DNA of 64,000 bases, taken from contig NC_014829.1 of assembly GCF_000177235.2 (NCBI RefSeq), forward strand, positions 2,170,001 to 2,234,000. Direction: 5' to 3'. Shown here in pieces: positions 18,256-28,082 of this stretch. Every line of letters starts with the position of its first letter. Position 1 is the first letter of the stretch. This DNA comes from Evansella cellulosilytica DSM 2522. GTDB taxonomy: Bacteria > Bacillota > Bacilli > Bacillales > Salisediminibacteriaceae. The position numbers and the translations under genes were made by a program. Under the pieces are notes generated by a model, which was not told where the DNA came from, did not search any database, and saw nothing but the letters and a program-made list of their open reading frames with translations.

Positions 18256-19221
18256 ATGACTTTAGTAAGATTAGGCTATGTGGCAATGAGTATGGAACTA
18301 AAAAATAGCTCACCATCTCAAACAATGACATATGACCAATTTTTAAAGATAGGTGATAAAGAAGCCGCAATAAGAAAATTAGAAAGAATTGCACAGTCGA
18401 ATATAGAAAATTGCTTGCGTTTACTTAAGCATAATGCCTTTCACGATATAAAATTTTTTAGATTGAGTTCGCGCCTTATCCCATTAGCAACGCATGATGC
18501 GCTAGCGGGGTGGAATTATTTAACTCCTTTAAAAAATTCCTTAAATGAAATCGGGGAGTTTATCAATGAGCATAAAATGAGAATAGACTTTCATCCTGAT
18601 CATTTTGTGTTATTAAACTCACCTAAAAAAGAGATTTTAAAAGCATCAATTACTGCTTTAAAAGTTCATGCACATTTACTAACTGCTATGAAAATAAACT
18701 TAACTCATCGTTGTGTATTACATGTAGGAGGAAGTTATAAGGATAAAGAAGGTGCATTAGAACGCTTCATTGAAAACTGGGGTCACGTTCCACAAAAAAT
18801 TCAGAAAATGATTATGTTAGAAAATGATGATAAATCTTTTCACATTGAAGATACCCTTTATTTATGTGAAAAACTTGGGATACCTTTAGTCTTTGACCTA
18901 CATCATCACTTAGCAAACAATAAAGATATGGACTATTTTCCTGTTTGGGATCAAATCGTCCAAACATGGTCTGATTCACCATTGCCAATGAAAATGCATA
19001 TTTCTAGTCCGAAGTCTGAAAAGAATTTTACTCATCATGCCGACTATATAGATAAAAATATGTTTCTTTCATTCTTAAACACAATCAAGGGGAGTGTAAA
19101 TCAGTTGGATTGTATGATAGAAGCAAAACAGAAAGATCATGCATTGTTTCGATTAATAGAACAATTAAAGGAAGAGGACTCGATAGAAATTGTAGATGAA
19201 GCAAGTTTCTACTTAAAATAG
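18256..19221 (+). CDS. uvsE: UV DNA damage endonuclease
   Basis: The 321-residue TIM-barrel enzyme nicks DNA 5' of UV photoproducts as an alternative to UvrABC. Family signatures are the opening RLGYVAMSM, the FFRLSSRLIPL strand, the metal ligand segments MRIDFHPDHFVLLNS and LVFDLHHHLAN, and KMHISSPKS near the end. It is cytosolic. AGAAGGA precedes the ATG. Length and motifs are complete. Confidence 0.95.
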   Translation: MTLVRLGYVAMSMELKNSSPSQTMTYDQFLKIGDKEAAIRKLERIAQSNIENCLRLLKHNAFHDIKFFRLSSRLIPLATHDALAGWNYLTPLKNSLNEIGEFINEHKMRIDFHPDHFVLLNSPKKEILKASITALKVHAHLLTAMKINLTHRCVLHVGGSYKDKEGALERFIENWGHVPQKIQKMIMLENDDKSFHIEDTLYLCEKLGIPLVFDLHHHLANNKDMDYFPVWDQIVQTWSDSPLPMKMHISSPKSEKNFTHHADYIDKNMFLSFLNTIKGSVNQLDCMIEAKQKDHALFRLIEQLKEEDSIEIVDEASFYLK

Positions 19222-19571
19222 TTGTTAATTGAAAGAATATTAATAAATACATATATGAATGGTTAATGATGGTCAATGTAAAGAATATAGCAGCCATCAA
19301 TTTCATCGTGCTTTTCATGAAAGATAGAAAGAACATTTTAGGCGGGGGAAAGTTCTTCACAAGTATGAGGAGACCACTTTTTCAGTGTCTTTGTTTGAGA
19401 GAGGGGGGTTGCCCTATAAGCTTAGAAGAAACATGATTTCCTTTTTAAGGAAGCAGTACAAGGTTATCGGTTGCATAATATTTCGTTCATTGAGATAATT
19501 AGTCCATTAAATCTTATAATATATGAATAATATTTGTAAGCGTAAACAATAGGGGAAAAGGAGAGAAATGA
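19222..19571. other. 350-bp intergenic region before the MoxR operon
   Basis: No gene is supported. A short stretch (about 19370-19395, CCACTTTTTCAGTGTC) resembles the sequence at 55277-55293, so it may be a decayed repeat. An AT-rich region at 19515-19540 (TTATAATATATG) is a plausible promoter for the downstream operon. Confidence 0.4.
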
Positions 19572-20543
19572 ATGAACTTAATAGAAGTAAAAGAGTTGGC
19601 AGACAAAGTAAAGGCTAATATTAACAAAGTAATCGTCGGAAAGGAGGAAACGATTGACCATTTATTCGTAGCACTTATTTCATCAGGGCATGTATTATTA
19701 GAGGACGTACCGGGTACTGGGAAAACAATGATTGCAAAGGCTATGGCAAAGTCGTTATCTAGTTCATTTAAACGTATTCAATTTACGCCAGACTTACTCC
19801 CGACTGATGTAAGTGGACTTAATTTTTACAATCAAAAAGAAGGAGAGTTCGAATTTCGTGAGGGACCAATTTTTGGTAATATCATATTGGCAGATGAAAT
19901 TAATCGAGCGACCCCTAGAACACAGTCCGTTTTATTAGAATGTATGGAGGAAAGGCAAGTAACAATAGATGGTGTTACAAGGCAATTAGAAAGGCCATTT
20001 CTAGTCATTGCGACACAAAACCCAATAGAGAACCAAGGGACATTTCCTTTACCGGAAGCACAGTTAGACCGTTTCTTGTTAAAAATTAATTTAGGATACC
20101 CGACAAAAGAAGAAGGAGTACACATATTAAAACGATTTAAAGAAAAGAATCCAATGGAGGAAATGCAAGCTGTAGCAACTAATGAATTAATTGTTGCGGC
20201 ACAACAGTTATATTCGAGTGTGTATGTAAGTGATGAAATATATACATATATCGTAAGTTTAATAGAAAAAACACGGAATCATGATGAAATTGAATTAGGA
20301 GTTAGTCCGCGTGGAGCACAAGCAATTTTAAAGGCAGTCCAAGTAGTTGCAATTATTAACGGAAGGGATTATGTGCTACCAGATGATGTGAAAGCGATGG
20401 TTAATCCAGTACTAGCACATAGATTAGTACTTAAGCACTCGATGCGATTGAAGAAAAACCAAGCGAATATGATATTGGATCAAATACTTAATGAAGTTCC
20501 CGTGCCATCAGAAGCGGCAATTTTAAAGGAGATTGAAAGGTAA
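19572..20543 (+). CDS. MoxR-family AAA+ ATPase
   Basis: The 323-residue AAA+ ATPase has Walker A in EDVPGTGKTMIAKA (about residues 43-55), Walker B in ILADEINRA, sensor 1 in IATQNP and an arginine-finger region QLDRFLLK. MoxR proteins act as chaperones for partner complexes and are nearly always followed by a DUF58 gene, as here; the stop codon abuts the next ATG. In B. subtilis the equivalent cluster is yeaC-yeaD-yebA. GGAGAG precedes the ATG. Confidence 0.95.
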   Translation: MNLIEVKELADKVKANINKVIVGKEETIDHLFVALISSGHVLLEDVPGTGKTMIAKAMAKSLSSSFKRIQFTPDLLPTDVSGLNFYNQKEGEFEFREGPIFGNIILADEINRATPRTQSVLLECMEERQVTIDGVTRQLERPFLVIATQNPIENQGTFPLPEAQLDRFLLKINLGYPTKEEGVHILKRFKEKNPMEEMQAVATNELIVAAQQLYSSVYVSDEIYTYIVSLIEKTRNHDEIELGVSPRGAQAILKAVQVVAIINGRDYVLPDDVKAMVNPVLAHRLVLKHSMRLKKNQANMILDQILNEVPVPSEAAILKEIER

Positions 20544-21680
20544 ATGAGTATTGGATGGTTAATTGCTACTACAGTAATAATAGTACTCATCCTGAGCTTC
20601 TTATATCATAAATTTGGTCTGAAACGAATCCAATATCAACGTTATTTTAGTGAAGTGGCAGTTTTTGAAGGTGAGCAAGTAGAAATGATTGAAGTGATTA
20701 GTAATAAAAAGCTATTGCCTCTTCCTTGGTTAAGGCTAGAATCAAAGTTTAGTGCTAATCTACAATTTGAAAAACAAAATAATATTAATATTATTGATGA
20801 GCGTTTTCATCGAAGTGTTTTTAGCTTAAGGCCCTTTCAGAAAATCACTCGCCGTCATAAAATTAAATGTGCTAAAAGAGGATATTTTCATATAAAAACT
20901 GTCGGGATGACATGTGGTGACCCTTTTGGTTATGGAAGTAATACCGAAACTGTCCATGTAGCAGCTGAAATTTTAATCTTCCCGAAAATAGTGCCGATCA
21001 AGGAGATGCCTTTACCTTCTAAAAGCTGGCAAGGTGATTTAATTGTTAGAAGATGGATTATGGATGATCCTTTTATTATTGCAGGAGTTAGAGATTATAC
21101 TTTTGGTGACCCAATGAAATCGGTGAATTGGAATGCTACAGCCCGTACAGGCCATTTGCAAGTAACAAAAAACGACTATACAGCAGATCACCATTTAATG
21201 ATCTATTTGAACTTTGACCTAACAGAAGATATTTTCATGCCTATAAAGGATGAAATCCTTATTGAAAAAGGGATTTCGTACGCTGCTTCTATTGCTGAAC
21301 ATGCTATTTCTCAAGGAATTCCAACAGGTTTTGGTTGTAATTCTTATACGAAAGATAGAGATGGAAAGTTTAAAATAATTAAAGACTCAGTACGTAGGGA
21401 GCCAAGTAATGGCAATAGTCACTTACATTACTTATTAGAAACGATGGCAAAGCTACAAATGGACAGAAGTAAAAACTTTAATCAATTTTTAAAAGAAGAC
21501 ATTGAAAATAAAAGAACTGGAATGGATATTTTAGTAATTACTGCTATCCTTACAGAAACAATGGAAAGAAATATTCACTTATTAAGATCTTTAGGTAATT
21601 CCGTAGAAGTATTCATGCTTTCTCATCATACAGTACCGGAAACGGATACGCTAAACGAGGAAGGTGAACAGTATGCTTAA
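20544..21680 (+). CDS. DUF58 domain protein
   Basis: The 378-residue protein has one N-terminal helix (about residues 4-22) and a DUF58 domain with the hallmark VRDYTFGDPMKSVNWNATART (seen around residues 180-200). The domain is related to von Willebrand A folds and works with MoxR ATPases in envelope-related assembly; the exact role is unknown. The start immediately follows the moxR stop, and its end overlaps the next gene by 8 bp, indicating translational coupling. Confidence 0.92.
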   Translation: MSIGWLIATTVIIVLILSFLYHKFGLKRIQYQRYFSEVAVFEGEQVEMIEVISNKKLLPLPWLRLESKFSANLQFEKQNNINIIDERFHRSVFSLRPFQKITRRHKIKCAKRGYFHIKTVGMTCGDPFGYGSNTETVHVAAEILIFPKIVPIKEMPLPSKSWQGDLIVRRWIMDDPFIIAGVRDYTFGDPMKSVNWNATARTGHLQVTKNDYTADHHLMIYLNFDLTEDIFMPIKDEILIEKGISYAASIAEHAISQGIPTGFGCNSYTKDRDGKFKIIKDSVRREPSNGNSHLHYLLETMAKLQMDRSKNFNQFLKEDIENKRTGMDILVITAILTETMERNIHLLRSLGNSVEVFMLSHHTVPETDTLNEEGEQYA

Positions 21681-22989
21681 AAAAATGCAGTTTATATTAC
21701 AAAAGTGGTTTCAAGGCGCATTTGAATTAATTGCGGTTTTACCTTTACTCCTGATAATATGGATTTATTTCGTCCCATCGGAAACGTTAATATTAGCATT
21801 GATAACAATGATGTTTTGTAGCCTAATGGGAATATTGCTAAGGCATTTACTAGAGAATAAAAGGAAATGGGTATACTTAACATTAACCGTTTTACTGAGC
21901 AGTATAGTATCTATTTTATTATTTGAGAGCTTTATAGTTCCTTTAATAGTAAATTGGCTATTTATTTATAGAGGAACGTTGTTTATTGAACGAGAATGGG
22001 ATAGTATTTTTCCTGTCCCTTGGATGTGGGTTAGTGTCTTTGTATATTTTTTAACTTACTTTATATTTACCTCAATGGAGTTACCGTTCGTTAACGTGAT
22101 TTCATGGTCTGGCGTCATCATGGTTATATTGACCTTATTTATTAGTAATAATAGACAATTAGTTGCAGCAATGATGTCTGATGATAAAAAGACACAATTA
22201 AATCATAAATTGAAAAATCATAATCGTTTATATATTATAGGTACTTTAATTGTAATCGTCATTTTCGCAAACTTTAAAATGATACATGAATTTTTATTTA
22301 ATATCATTGCTAAAGTAATTTCATTTTTTGTTTACCTTTTGACTTTAATTTCCTTTGATGATGATGGTGGACGTGGTCCTGAAGAAATAGGAGCAATGCC
22401 AATTCCAGAAGCTGAGGAACAATCTAGATCAATCATTTCAATTATTTTAGAGTATTTATTAATAGCTTTAGGTTATATTTTTATTATCTTTGTTGTTATT
22501 TTTTTACTAATCGTACTCTGGAGAGAATCAAAGCGTGTCCTAAGTAAATTTTATAATTGGATAGCAGTTTTTATCAATAAAATTGTTGGGAATAATGTTA
22601 CAGAAGAAGACGAAGGTATATACGTTGATGAAAAGGAGAGCTTGTTCGATTGGAAAAAGTTTCAAAAAGAAAACAAAGATAAAGTAAAAGATTGGCTAAA
22701 AGCACCATTTAAGAAAAAAGTAAAATGGAATAATCTCACAACCAATAAGGAAAAAGTTACTTTTTTATACAAAGCATTTTTACAGAGAAAAACTGAAGAG
22801 GGTACTGTTTTAAAAGAAACGAATACTACTTATGAAAATATAAAAGAGATTTGTGCGAAATCAAATGAAAATATTGAGGATTATAGTAAGGTCGCTGAAA
22901 TATATAGTAAAGGCATATATGGAAAAGAAACACAGCTAACAGAATTAGACGTCGATCAAATAAAGAATATTATTGAAGACGAGAAATAG
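21673..22989 (+). CDS. Membrane protein of the MoxR operon, YebA-like but without transglutaminase domain
   Basis: The 438-residue protein has a cluster of N-terminal helices (about residues 15-165), further hydrophobic segments to about 285, and a cytosolic C-terminal region resembling DUF4129 (VTFLYKAFLQR... to the end). Third genes in this operon type commonly encode a longer protein with an extracellular transglutaminase domain between helices; no Cys-His-Asp motif is visible here and the space between helices is only about 50 residues. GAGGAAGG places the start at ATG 21673, overlapping the DUF58 gene. Confidence 0.75.
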   Translation: MLKKMQFILQKWFQGAFELIAVLPLLLIIWIYFVPSETLILALITMMFCSLMGILLRHLLENKRKWVYLTLTVLLSSIVSILLFESFIVPLIVNWLFIYRGTLFIEREWDSIFPVPWMWVSVFVYFLTYFIFTSMELPFVNVISWSGVIMVILTLFISNNRQLVAAMMSDDKKTQLNHKLKNHNRLYIIGTLIVIVIFANFKMIHEFLFNIIAKVISFFVYLLTLISFDDDGGRGPEEIGAMPIPEAEEQSRSIISIILEYLLIALGYIFIIFVVIFLLIVLWRESKRVLSKFYNWIAVFINKIVGNNVTEEDEGIYVDEKESLFDWKKFQKENKDKVKDWLKAPFKKKVKWNNLTTNKEKVTFLYKAFLQRKTEEGTVLKETNTTYENIKEICAKSNENIEDYSKVAEIYSKGIYGKETQLTELDVDQIKNIIEDEK

Positions 22990-23001
22990 TCAACGAAAAT
23001 G

Positions 23002-23039
23002 AAACTATTTAAGTGCGCGACATGCTTAAATAGTTTTTC
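23002..23039 (+). terminator. Terminator of the MoxR operon
   Basis: AAACTATTTAAG (23002-23013) pairs with CTTAAATAGTTTTT (23025-23038), ending in T5. Confidence 0.85.
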
Positions 23040-23055
23040 TTAAAAGATAAGAAAT

Positions 23056-23176
23056 TTGAGGTGGAAATGATGCCACTCGTAGTAGCGAGGAGATCACTCA
23101 TGTGGCATCATTTCTTTATCGCATCTAAAAAAAATCTAAAAACGAGCTTCACCAACCTCGTTTTTAGTTTTCCTTA
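23056..23176. repeat. Interspersed repeat copy B with built-in terminator
   Basis: GAAATGATGCCAC (23064-23076) pairs with GTGGCATCATTTC (23102-23114). The loop contains CGTAGTAGCGAGGAGATCACTC, closely matching copy C at 42262-42283. A terminator hairpin CTAAAAACGAG / CTCGTTTTTAG (23136-23167) follows, nearly identical to copy A. Confidence 0.75.
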
Positions 23177-23249
23177 TAAAAAATAAGTTACATTTTGAGC
23201 AGATCGGGTAATTAATAGTTATAGTAATTTAAAAAAGGAATGGTCATAC

Positions 23250-24320
23250 GTGTTGAAAAGCAGCAAGGGGAAGACAATTGTATTTTTATTAATGATAAGT
23301 TTGGTAGGAGCTATCGTTTATCAGTTCTTAACTAGACCAAATTATATAGCTGTATCGAATTGGGAGGTTCATGAATCTATAGATGAGGTTGGCTGGTCAG
23401 CAGAAAAACTAAATCGTGCAAGAGAATATTTTGATTCACTCGATTCCACAGCTGCAATGGCAATCTATGATGGCAAAATACTTTTCTCCTGGGGAGATGT
23501 AACCAAAAATACTAATGCACATTCTGTAAGGAAAAGTTTCTTAAGTAGCTTATACGGTATTCAAGTAGAAGAGGACTTAATAAATCTCCAACATACTTTA
23601 GACGAGCTCAACATTTCTGATGAGCCACCGTTAGCCGAGAACGAAAAATTAGCTACTATTGAGCATTTATTAACATCAAGTTCAGGTGTTTTTCATAAAG
23701 CCGGTGAGGAGTCTTGGTCAATGAGGCGTAATCGTCCAAGCAGAGGCAGTCATGAGCCTGGCACACATTTTTATTATAATAATTGGGATTTTAACGTTTT
23801 AGGTACGATTTATAATGATGAAACAGATTCTGATCTGTTTCATCATTTTCAAAATAAAATTGCAGAACCTATAGGAATGGAGGACTTTTCTTTATACGAA
23901 ACAGAATATAAAAATGAGGAAAGTAGATCTATACATCCCTCGTATTTATTTCAAATCTCTGCTCGTGATATGGCGAGATTCGGTTTGCTATATTTACAAG
24001 AAGGGTATTGGGGCGAAGATCAAATAATCCCGCAAAATTGGGTAAAAGAAAGTACGAGCGTGCAAATGGAAGTACCGAATAATGAGGTTTATGATTATGG
24101 CTATATGTGGTGGGTAGCAACAGATGGTCCATTTAAAGAGTTGGGACTATATTCAGCTGTTGGTCGATATGGACAATCTATTGATATCGTCCCAGAAGAA
24201 AATCTAGTTTTTGTCCATCGTGTTGATTCTAATCGAAGGACGTTAAGCTTTCTACAAGGAAATGTAAGTCAAAAAGAGCGTCTTCATTTACTAAGCCTAA
24301 TACTAGCTGCTAAAGAATAA
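23250..24320 (+). CDS. Membrane-anchored serine hydrolase (class C beta-lactamase-like)
   Basis: The 356-residue protein has one N-terminal helix (residues 9-27), then a beta-lactamase-fold domain. The nucleophile motif S92-V-R-K95 and the YYNNWDFNVLG segment (Y-x-N type) are visible, and GRYGQ may serve as the third motif. Such proteins are usually esterases or D-aminopeptidases acting outside the cell rather than true beta-lactamases. The start is GTG 23250 (or TTG 23253) about nine bases after AAAGGAA. A terminator follows at 24335-24377. Confidence 0.85.
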   Translation: MLKSSKGKTIVFLLMISLVGAIVYQFLTRPNYIAVSNWEVHESIDEVGWSAEKLNRAREYFDSLDSTAAMAIYDGKILFSWGDVTKNTNAHSVRKSFLSSLYGIQVEEDLINLQHTLDELNISDEPPLAENEKLATIEHLLTSSSGVFHKAGEESWSMRRNRPSRGSHEPGTHFYYNNWDFNVLGTIYNDETDSDLFHHFQNKIAEPIGMEDFSLYETEYKNEESRSIHPSYLFQISARDMARFGLLYLQEGYWGEDQIIPQNWVKESTSVQMEVPNNEVYDYGYMWWVATDGPFKELGLYSAVGRYGQSIDIVPEENLVFVHRVDSNRRTLSFLQGNVSQKERLHLLSLILAAKE

Positions 24321-24334
24321 AATAAAAGCGAAAG

Positions 24335-24377
24335 AGGTTTACTCTGAAAGGTAGATTATCACCTTTTGAGTAAACCT
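24335..24377. terminator. Stem-loop between the serine hydrolase and acyltransferase genes
   Basis: AGGTTTACTC (24335-24344) pairs with GAGTAAACCT (24368-24377), with an inner AAAGGT/ACCTTT stem. It lies between convergent genes and could serve both. Confidence 0.75.
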
Positions 24378-24407
24378 GTTTGTATAGTAATTACCCTCGT
24401 ATTTTAT

Positions 24408-25529
24408 TTAAGAAGAGTATTTTAAATGTTCTTCCCGATATTTCTTCGATTTATTGTCAAGATTGTTGTTTTTTAGACCAACTCCAACTTTTCCAACAAT
24501 ATATTGACCAAAATTCCATTGATTTAAGAATTGGATTGTGGCAATAGATAAAAATATGCTGGCAGAGAATAAAGCAAAGATAGATATAGAAATAGGTAAG
24601 GAAACGCTAATCAAATTCAATACATATTGTAATGCTAAAATATAAAAGAAGTGGAGCAAGTAAATACCGAAAGAATACTTACTTATTGTAAGTAAAAATG
24701 AAGGGATGTTATTTTTTATTTTCGTTGCAATTAGAAATAAGAACATTGCTACAATGGTTGTGTGTAATAGTATATCGATTCTTTTAGAGCTATGAATGAC
24801 GAGTATTTCATTATGATAAAGATATAGTAAGATAAAACTCGAGAGCAATGGTCCAAAAAGAACGATATTTTTATATTTCTTTACATAACTCACTACTTTT
24901 TCAAAGTAAAGGCCACTGTAATAACCTACTGCAAAATAAAAAATCCAACCAACAAAAGGGACCCAATAAAACCTCTCCCAAATATACTCTGCAAAAGGAA
25001 AGCTTAATGGTTCGGTATAGTTAAAAAAACTTAAATAAGCAATGTTTACTAGGAAAGCAAAGCTTATGACTTTAAATGGTGACATTTTTTTTAATTGTTT
25101 ATGCACGAGAAGATAAATAACATAAAATTGAAAAATGATTAACACAAAGTAACCATGAAAATCACCGATCACCGCGTTGGCTACAAACTTCACTCCCCAA
25201 TCACTAAAGGAACTCATATAAGGGATGGAGTAGAAAAAAGCCATGATAATAAAAGGGACGTATATTAGCTTTAATCTTTTATTTAGGAAGTTTTTCGGCA
25301 TTTCCTTATTTCTATAAGAAAAGGAAAGCAGAAAGATTGATATAAAAATAAACATTGGTGTACCAAAATATAAAAGTATATTCATTGAATCATAGAATCT
25401 ATAACTAAAGCTACTAACTGAATAGTGATTTGATTGCAATGTGATTGCAATCGCATGAATGAAGACAATACTTAAACAAGCTACACTTCGTAAAAAGAAT
25501 ATTTCATTAACCATCATTTGTTTTTTCAT
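24408..25529 (-). CDS. Membrane acyltransferase (acyltransferase 3 family)
   Basis: The 373-residue protein has about ten helices and the family start FFLRSVACLSIVFIHA, where the histidine is the presumed catalytic residue, followed by a Y/R-rich second helix. Members transfer acetyl or other acyl groups to cell-surface sugars or lipids. The frame reaches back to 25604, but ATG 25529 with GGTGGG eight bases upstream gives the normal family N-terminus. The substrate is unknown. Confidence 0.85.
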   Translation of the reverse strand: MKKQMMVNEIFFLRSVACLSIVFIHAIAITLQSNHYSVSSFSYRFYDSMNILLYFGTPMFIFISIFLLSFSYRNKEMPKNFLNKRLKLIYVPFIIMAFFYSIPYMSSFSDWGVKFVANAVIGDFHGYFVLIIFQFYVIYLLVHKQLKKMSPFKVISFAFLVNIAYLSFFNYTEPLSFPFAEYIWERFYWVPFVGWIFYFAVGYYSGLYFEKVVSYVKKYKNIVLFGPLLSSFILLYLYHNEILVIHSSKRIDILLHTTIVAMFLFLIATKIKNNIPSFLLTISKYSFGIYLLHFFYILALQYVLNLISVSLPISISIFALFSASIFLSIATIQFLNQWNFGQYIVGKVGVGLKNNNLDNKSKKYREEHLKYSS

Positions 25530-25646
25530 TATATTTCCCACCGTATTGTAGAAATTATTTAAGTCTTTTCGATTATGTCTATTGTAAACAATACTTGTGA
25601 TCAAACTTTAATTAAAATATTAAAAAACTGTTAAAAGACATTAAAA

Positions 25647-25683
25647 AGCTGTGTCAAAGGCGGTTATCACCTTTGCCACAGCT
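25647..25683 (-). terminator. Terminator of the two-component operon
   Basis: AGCTGTG-CAAAGG arms (25647-25660 and 25670-25683) form a stem followed by T5 on the minus strand, just past the histidine kinase stop. Confidence 0.85.
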
Positions 25684-25685
25684 GA

Positions 25686-27137
25686 TTATTCATAACCTTT
25701 TTTTCGTTGAGTTGGGAAAAAAATAGTAAACGTTGTTCCAACACCTAATTCACTTTCTACGGTAATTTCACCATGATGCAATTGAACAAGCTCTTTCACT
25801 ATAGCAAGCCCTAAGCCTGTTCCTCGCTCCTTTTTTTGTCTTACCCGGTCTACTTTAAAGAATCTCTCCCAAATTCTCTTTACATCGTAGGACGGAATAC
25901 CGATACCATTATCAGAAATCTTCACGCATACATTATCTTTACAATGTTCTTCGAGTTTAATAGTGATGGATCCATTTTCTGTAAATTTATTTGCATTATG
26001 TATAATGTTTTTAAAAATTTGTTCTAACCTGATCGAATCGCCAATGACTGGTGGAATGTTATCTGGTGCGTCGATAATAATATCATTATTTCTACTCTCA
26101 ATAGAGGGTTGTAAGTTTAATGCGACTTTTCGAATAATTTCCTGTAGATGTACACAATACAAATCTAAAGATATATCTTGTCGTTCCAGTTTAATTAAAT
26201 CCATTAAGTCGTTCACTAAATGATTCAAATACTCAGTCTCTCTATACATAATGGCATAATATTTCTGTTGTGATTCGGTATCTTTCACTAGACCGTCCTG
26301 AAGTGCTTCTAAAAAACCTTTCATAGCGGTTAGTGGTGTTCTTAATTCATGTGAAATGTTAGCAATAAAGTCGTTCCTGCGCTTTTCAAGCGTACCGCGT
26401 TCATTTTCAATCGTGTTTAGTTTTTCTGCCATTCTGTTAAAGGACTTTATTAGTTCGCTAATTTCATCAGAGAATTGATTATCATGCTCCACTCGTTTAC
26501 TATAATTTCCCAATGCAATTTCATTTGTTGCTTCTTCCACTTTTTTTAAAGGTTTTGATATACTCCATGAAAGATAAGAAACTAATATAGTAACAATGAT
26601 AAGGCCACCAATAATTGCCCATTGAACAATTTCACGAATATTTCTAATGGTCGAATTGATACCAGCGATAGGGGAGTGTAGTATAATTCCCCCGTGAATC
26701 TGCTCATTTGAGCCCCATGGAACTATAACAGAAAGCATGGGTCGTTCTTCACCTTCTATATCCATCACTTGTATTCGATTTTGTCCATCCATTATTTCTT
26801 TTAACAAGTCATCACTGATTGGCTCACCAACAAAAATATCTTGCCTTGAAGAAGTAGCAACAATTTGTCCGGAATCGTCAAAAAGCCATATATTTGAATT
26901 AGAAAATTCCCCTAATTGTTCAATGGTTAATAATACCTCTGGGGTAACTACTTCACTATGATAAATAGCACCATTAATACTACCAGCTTGTTGAAGCATT
27001 TCTTGACGTTTCTGATCAGTTAAGTAATCTTTAGAAGAAGTAGAGATAACTATTCCAATGATTCCGAAGCCTAGGATGAAAATAAATAAATAACTAATTA
27101 GTAACCTACGAAATAAGCTTTGGTTAATCCATTTCAT
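25686..27137 (-). CDS. Sensor histidine kinase
   Basis: The 483-residue kinase has a helix at about 8-32, an extracytoplasmic sensor of about 135 residues, a second helix near 172-192, a HAMP linker, a HisKA domain with the phospho-acceptor H263 (SHELRTPL), and an ATPase domain with N (NIIHNANKF), G1 (DNGIGI), F and G2 (GTGLGLAIVKELV) boxes. The frame could begin at GTG 27149, but that codon overlaps the ribosome site AAGGAG; ATG 27137 has a nine-base spacing and is preferred. It follows the response regulator directly. The signal is unknown. Confidence 0.95.
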   Translation of the reverse strand: MKWINQSLFRRLLISYLFIFILGFGIIGIVISTSSKDYLTDQKRQEMLQQAGSINGAIYHSEVVTPEVLLTIEQLGEFSNSNIWLFDDSGQIVATSSRQDIFVGEPISDDLLKEIMDGQNRIQVMDIEGEERPMLSVIVPWGSNEQIHGGIILHSPIAGINSTIRNIREIVQWAIIGGLIIVTILVSYLSWSISKPLKKVEEATNEIALGNYSKRVEHDNQFSDEISELIKSFNRMAEKLNTIENERGTLEKRRNDFIANISHELRTPLTAMKGFLEALQDGLVKDTESQQKYYAIMYRETEYLNHLVNDLMDLIKLERQDISLDLYCVHLQEIIRKVALNLQPSIESRNNDIIIDAPDNIPPVIGDSIRLEQIFKNIIHNANKFTENGSITIKLEEHCKDNVCVKISDNGIGIPSYDVKRIWERFFKVDRVRQKKERGTGLGLAIVKELVQLHHGEITVESELGVGTTFTIFFPTQRKKGYE

Positions 27138-27145
27138 GAGTGTGG

Positions 27146-27850
27146 TCACTCCTTTTTATTAATATGAAATTGGTAACCCACTCCCCAAACAGTATGAATA
27201 CACAGAATTTGATGCTTTGCGAATTCATCACGTATTCGTTTGATATGGACATCTACTGTCCTTACATCACCAGCAAAGTCAAATCCCCACACTTTTTGTA
27301 GTAATTGTTCTCGTGTAAATACAATTTGAGGATTTTGTACTAAGTAAAGAAGTAAATCAAATTCTTTCGGACGAAAAAACAACTTTTCTCCATGGGCGAT
27401 AACTTCTCTTTGATCAACTAAAATAGAAAATGAAGAGAAGGTGAAGTCTTTGTTTTCATTTGTATTAGTGTTATTAGTGAGGGCTGGCATTCGTCTAAAA
27501 ATCGCTTTAATTCTAGCTACTACCTCTCGTGGACTAAATGGTTTCGTTACGTAATCATCAGCCCCAATCTCAAGGCCTAATACACGGTCTAGCTCCTCGT
27601 CTTTTGCGGTTAACATAATAATCGGGACATTGGCTTTTTTACGTATTTCTTTACATACTTCATAACCGTCTATATCGGGCATCATAATATCTAATAAAAT
27701 AATATCTGGTTTCGAGGATTCAAATAAAGATATTGCCTCTTTACCATTATTAGCTTCTACGACATCATATTGGTTTTGTTTTAAATATAGGCTAATGATT
27801 TCACATACGTTAGGGTCGTCATCAGCGACAAGCACTTTTATATTGCTCAT
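27146..27850 (-). CDS. OmpR-family response regulator
   Basis: The 234-residue regulator has a receiver domain (acidic pocket D10-D12, phospho-acceptor D54 in ILLDIMMPD, lysine in YVTKPFSPRE) and a winged-helix DNA-binding domain (LTREQLLQKVWGFDF, then RTVDVHIKRIRDE). The TGA stop lies eight bases before the kinase ATG, and its last codons supply the kinase ribosome site. AAGGAGGAC precedes ATG 27850. It should control genes outside this pair; targets are not evident. Confidence 0.95.
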   Translation of the reverse strand: MSNIKVLVADDDPNVCEIISLYLKQNQYDVVEANNGKEAISLFESSKPDIILLDIMMPDIDGYEVCKEIRKKANVPIIMLTAKDEELDRVLGLEIGADDYVTKPFSPREVVARIKAIFRRMPALTNNTNTNENKDFTFSSFSILVDQREVIAHGEKLFFRPKEFDLLLYLVQNPQIVFTREQLLQKVWGFDFAGDVRTVDVHIKRIRDEFAKHQILCIHTVWGVGYQFHINKKE

Positions 27851-28032
27851 AAGTCCTCCTTATAAAAATAGGCTAACATTAAGTGGAAAAACAACGTAAG
27901 AAATGGTTATTATGGTTTGATTATAGTAAGTATTATTTTATCAATAAATAAAGAAGCTCTCCACCAATTTTATTTTTGGAGAACAAAAAAGCGAATGTCT
28001 AAATGAAAAAAGATGCACACATTGTTAGAAAA

Positions 28033-28076
28033 GAGGTCGACTCTAAAAGTAAAAAGTAACTTTTAAAGTCAACCTC
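28033..28076 (-). terminator. Terminator of proBA
   Basis: GAGGTCGACTCTAAAAGT (28033-28050) pairs imperfectly with ACTTTTAAAGTCAACCTC (28059-28076), followed by TTTTC on the minus strand. The remaining 27851-28032 is AT-rich and includes the promoter of the response regulator. Confidence 0.85.
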
Positions 28077-28082
28077 CTTTTA

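Noticed and set aside
19365-19436. A 23-codon frame (MRRPLFQCLC...) before the MoxR operon
   Set aside because: It has no proper ribosome site and falls in sequence resembling a decayed repeat.
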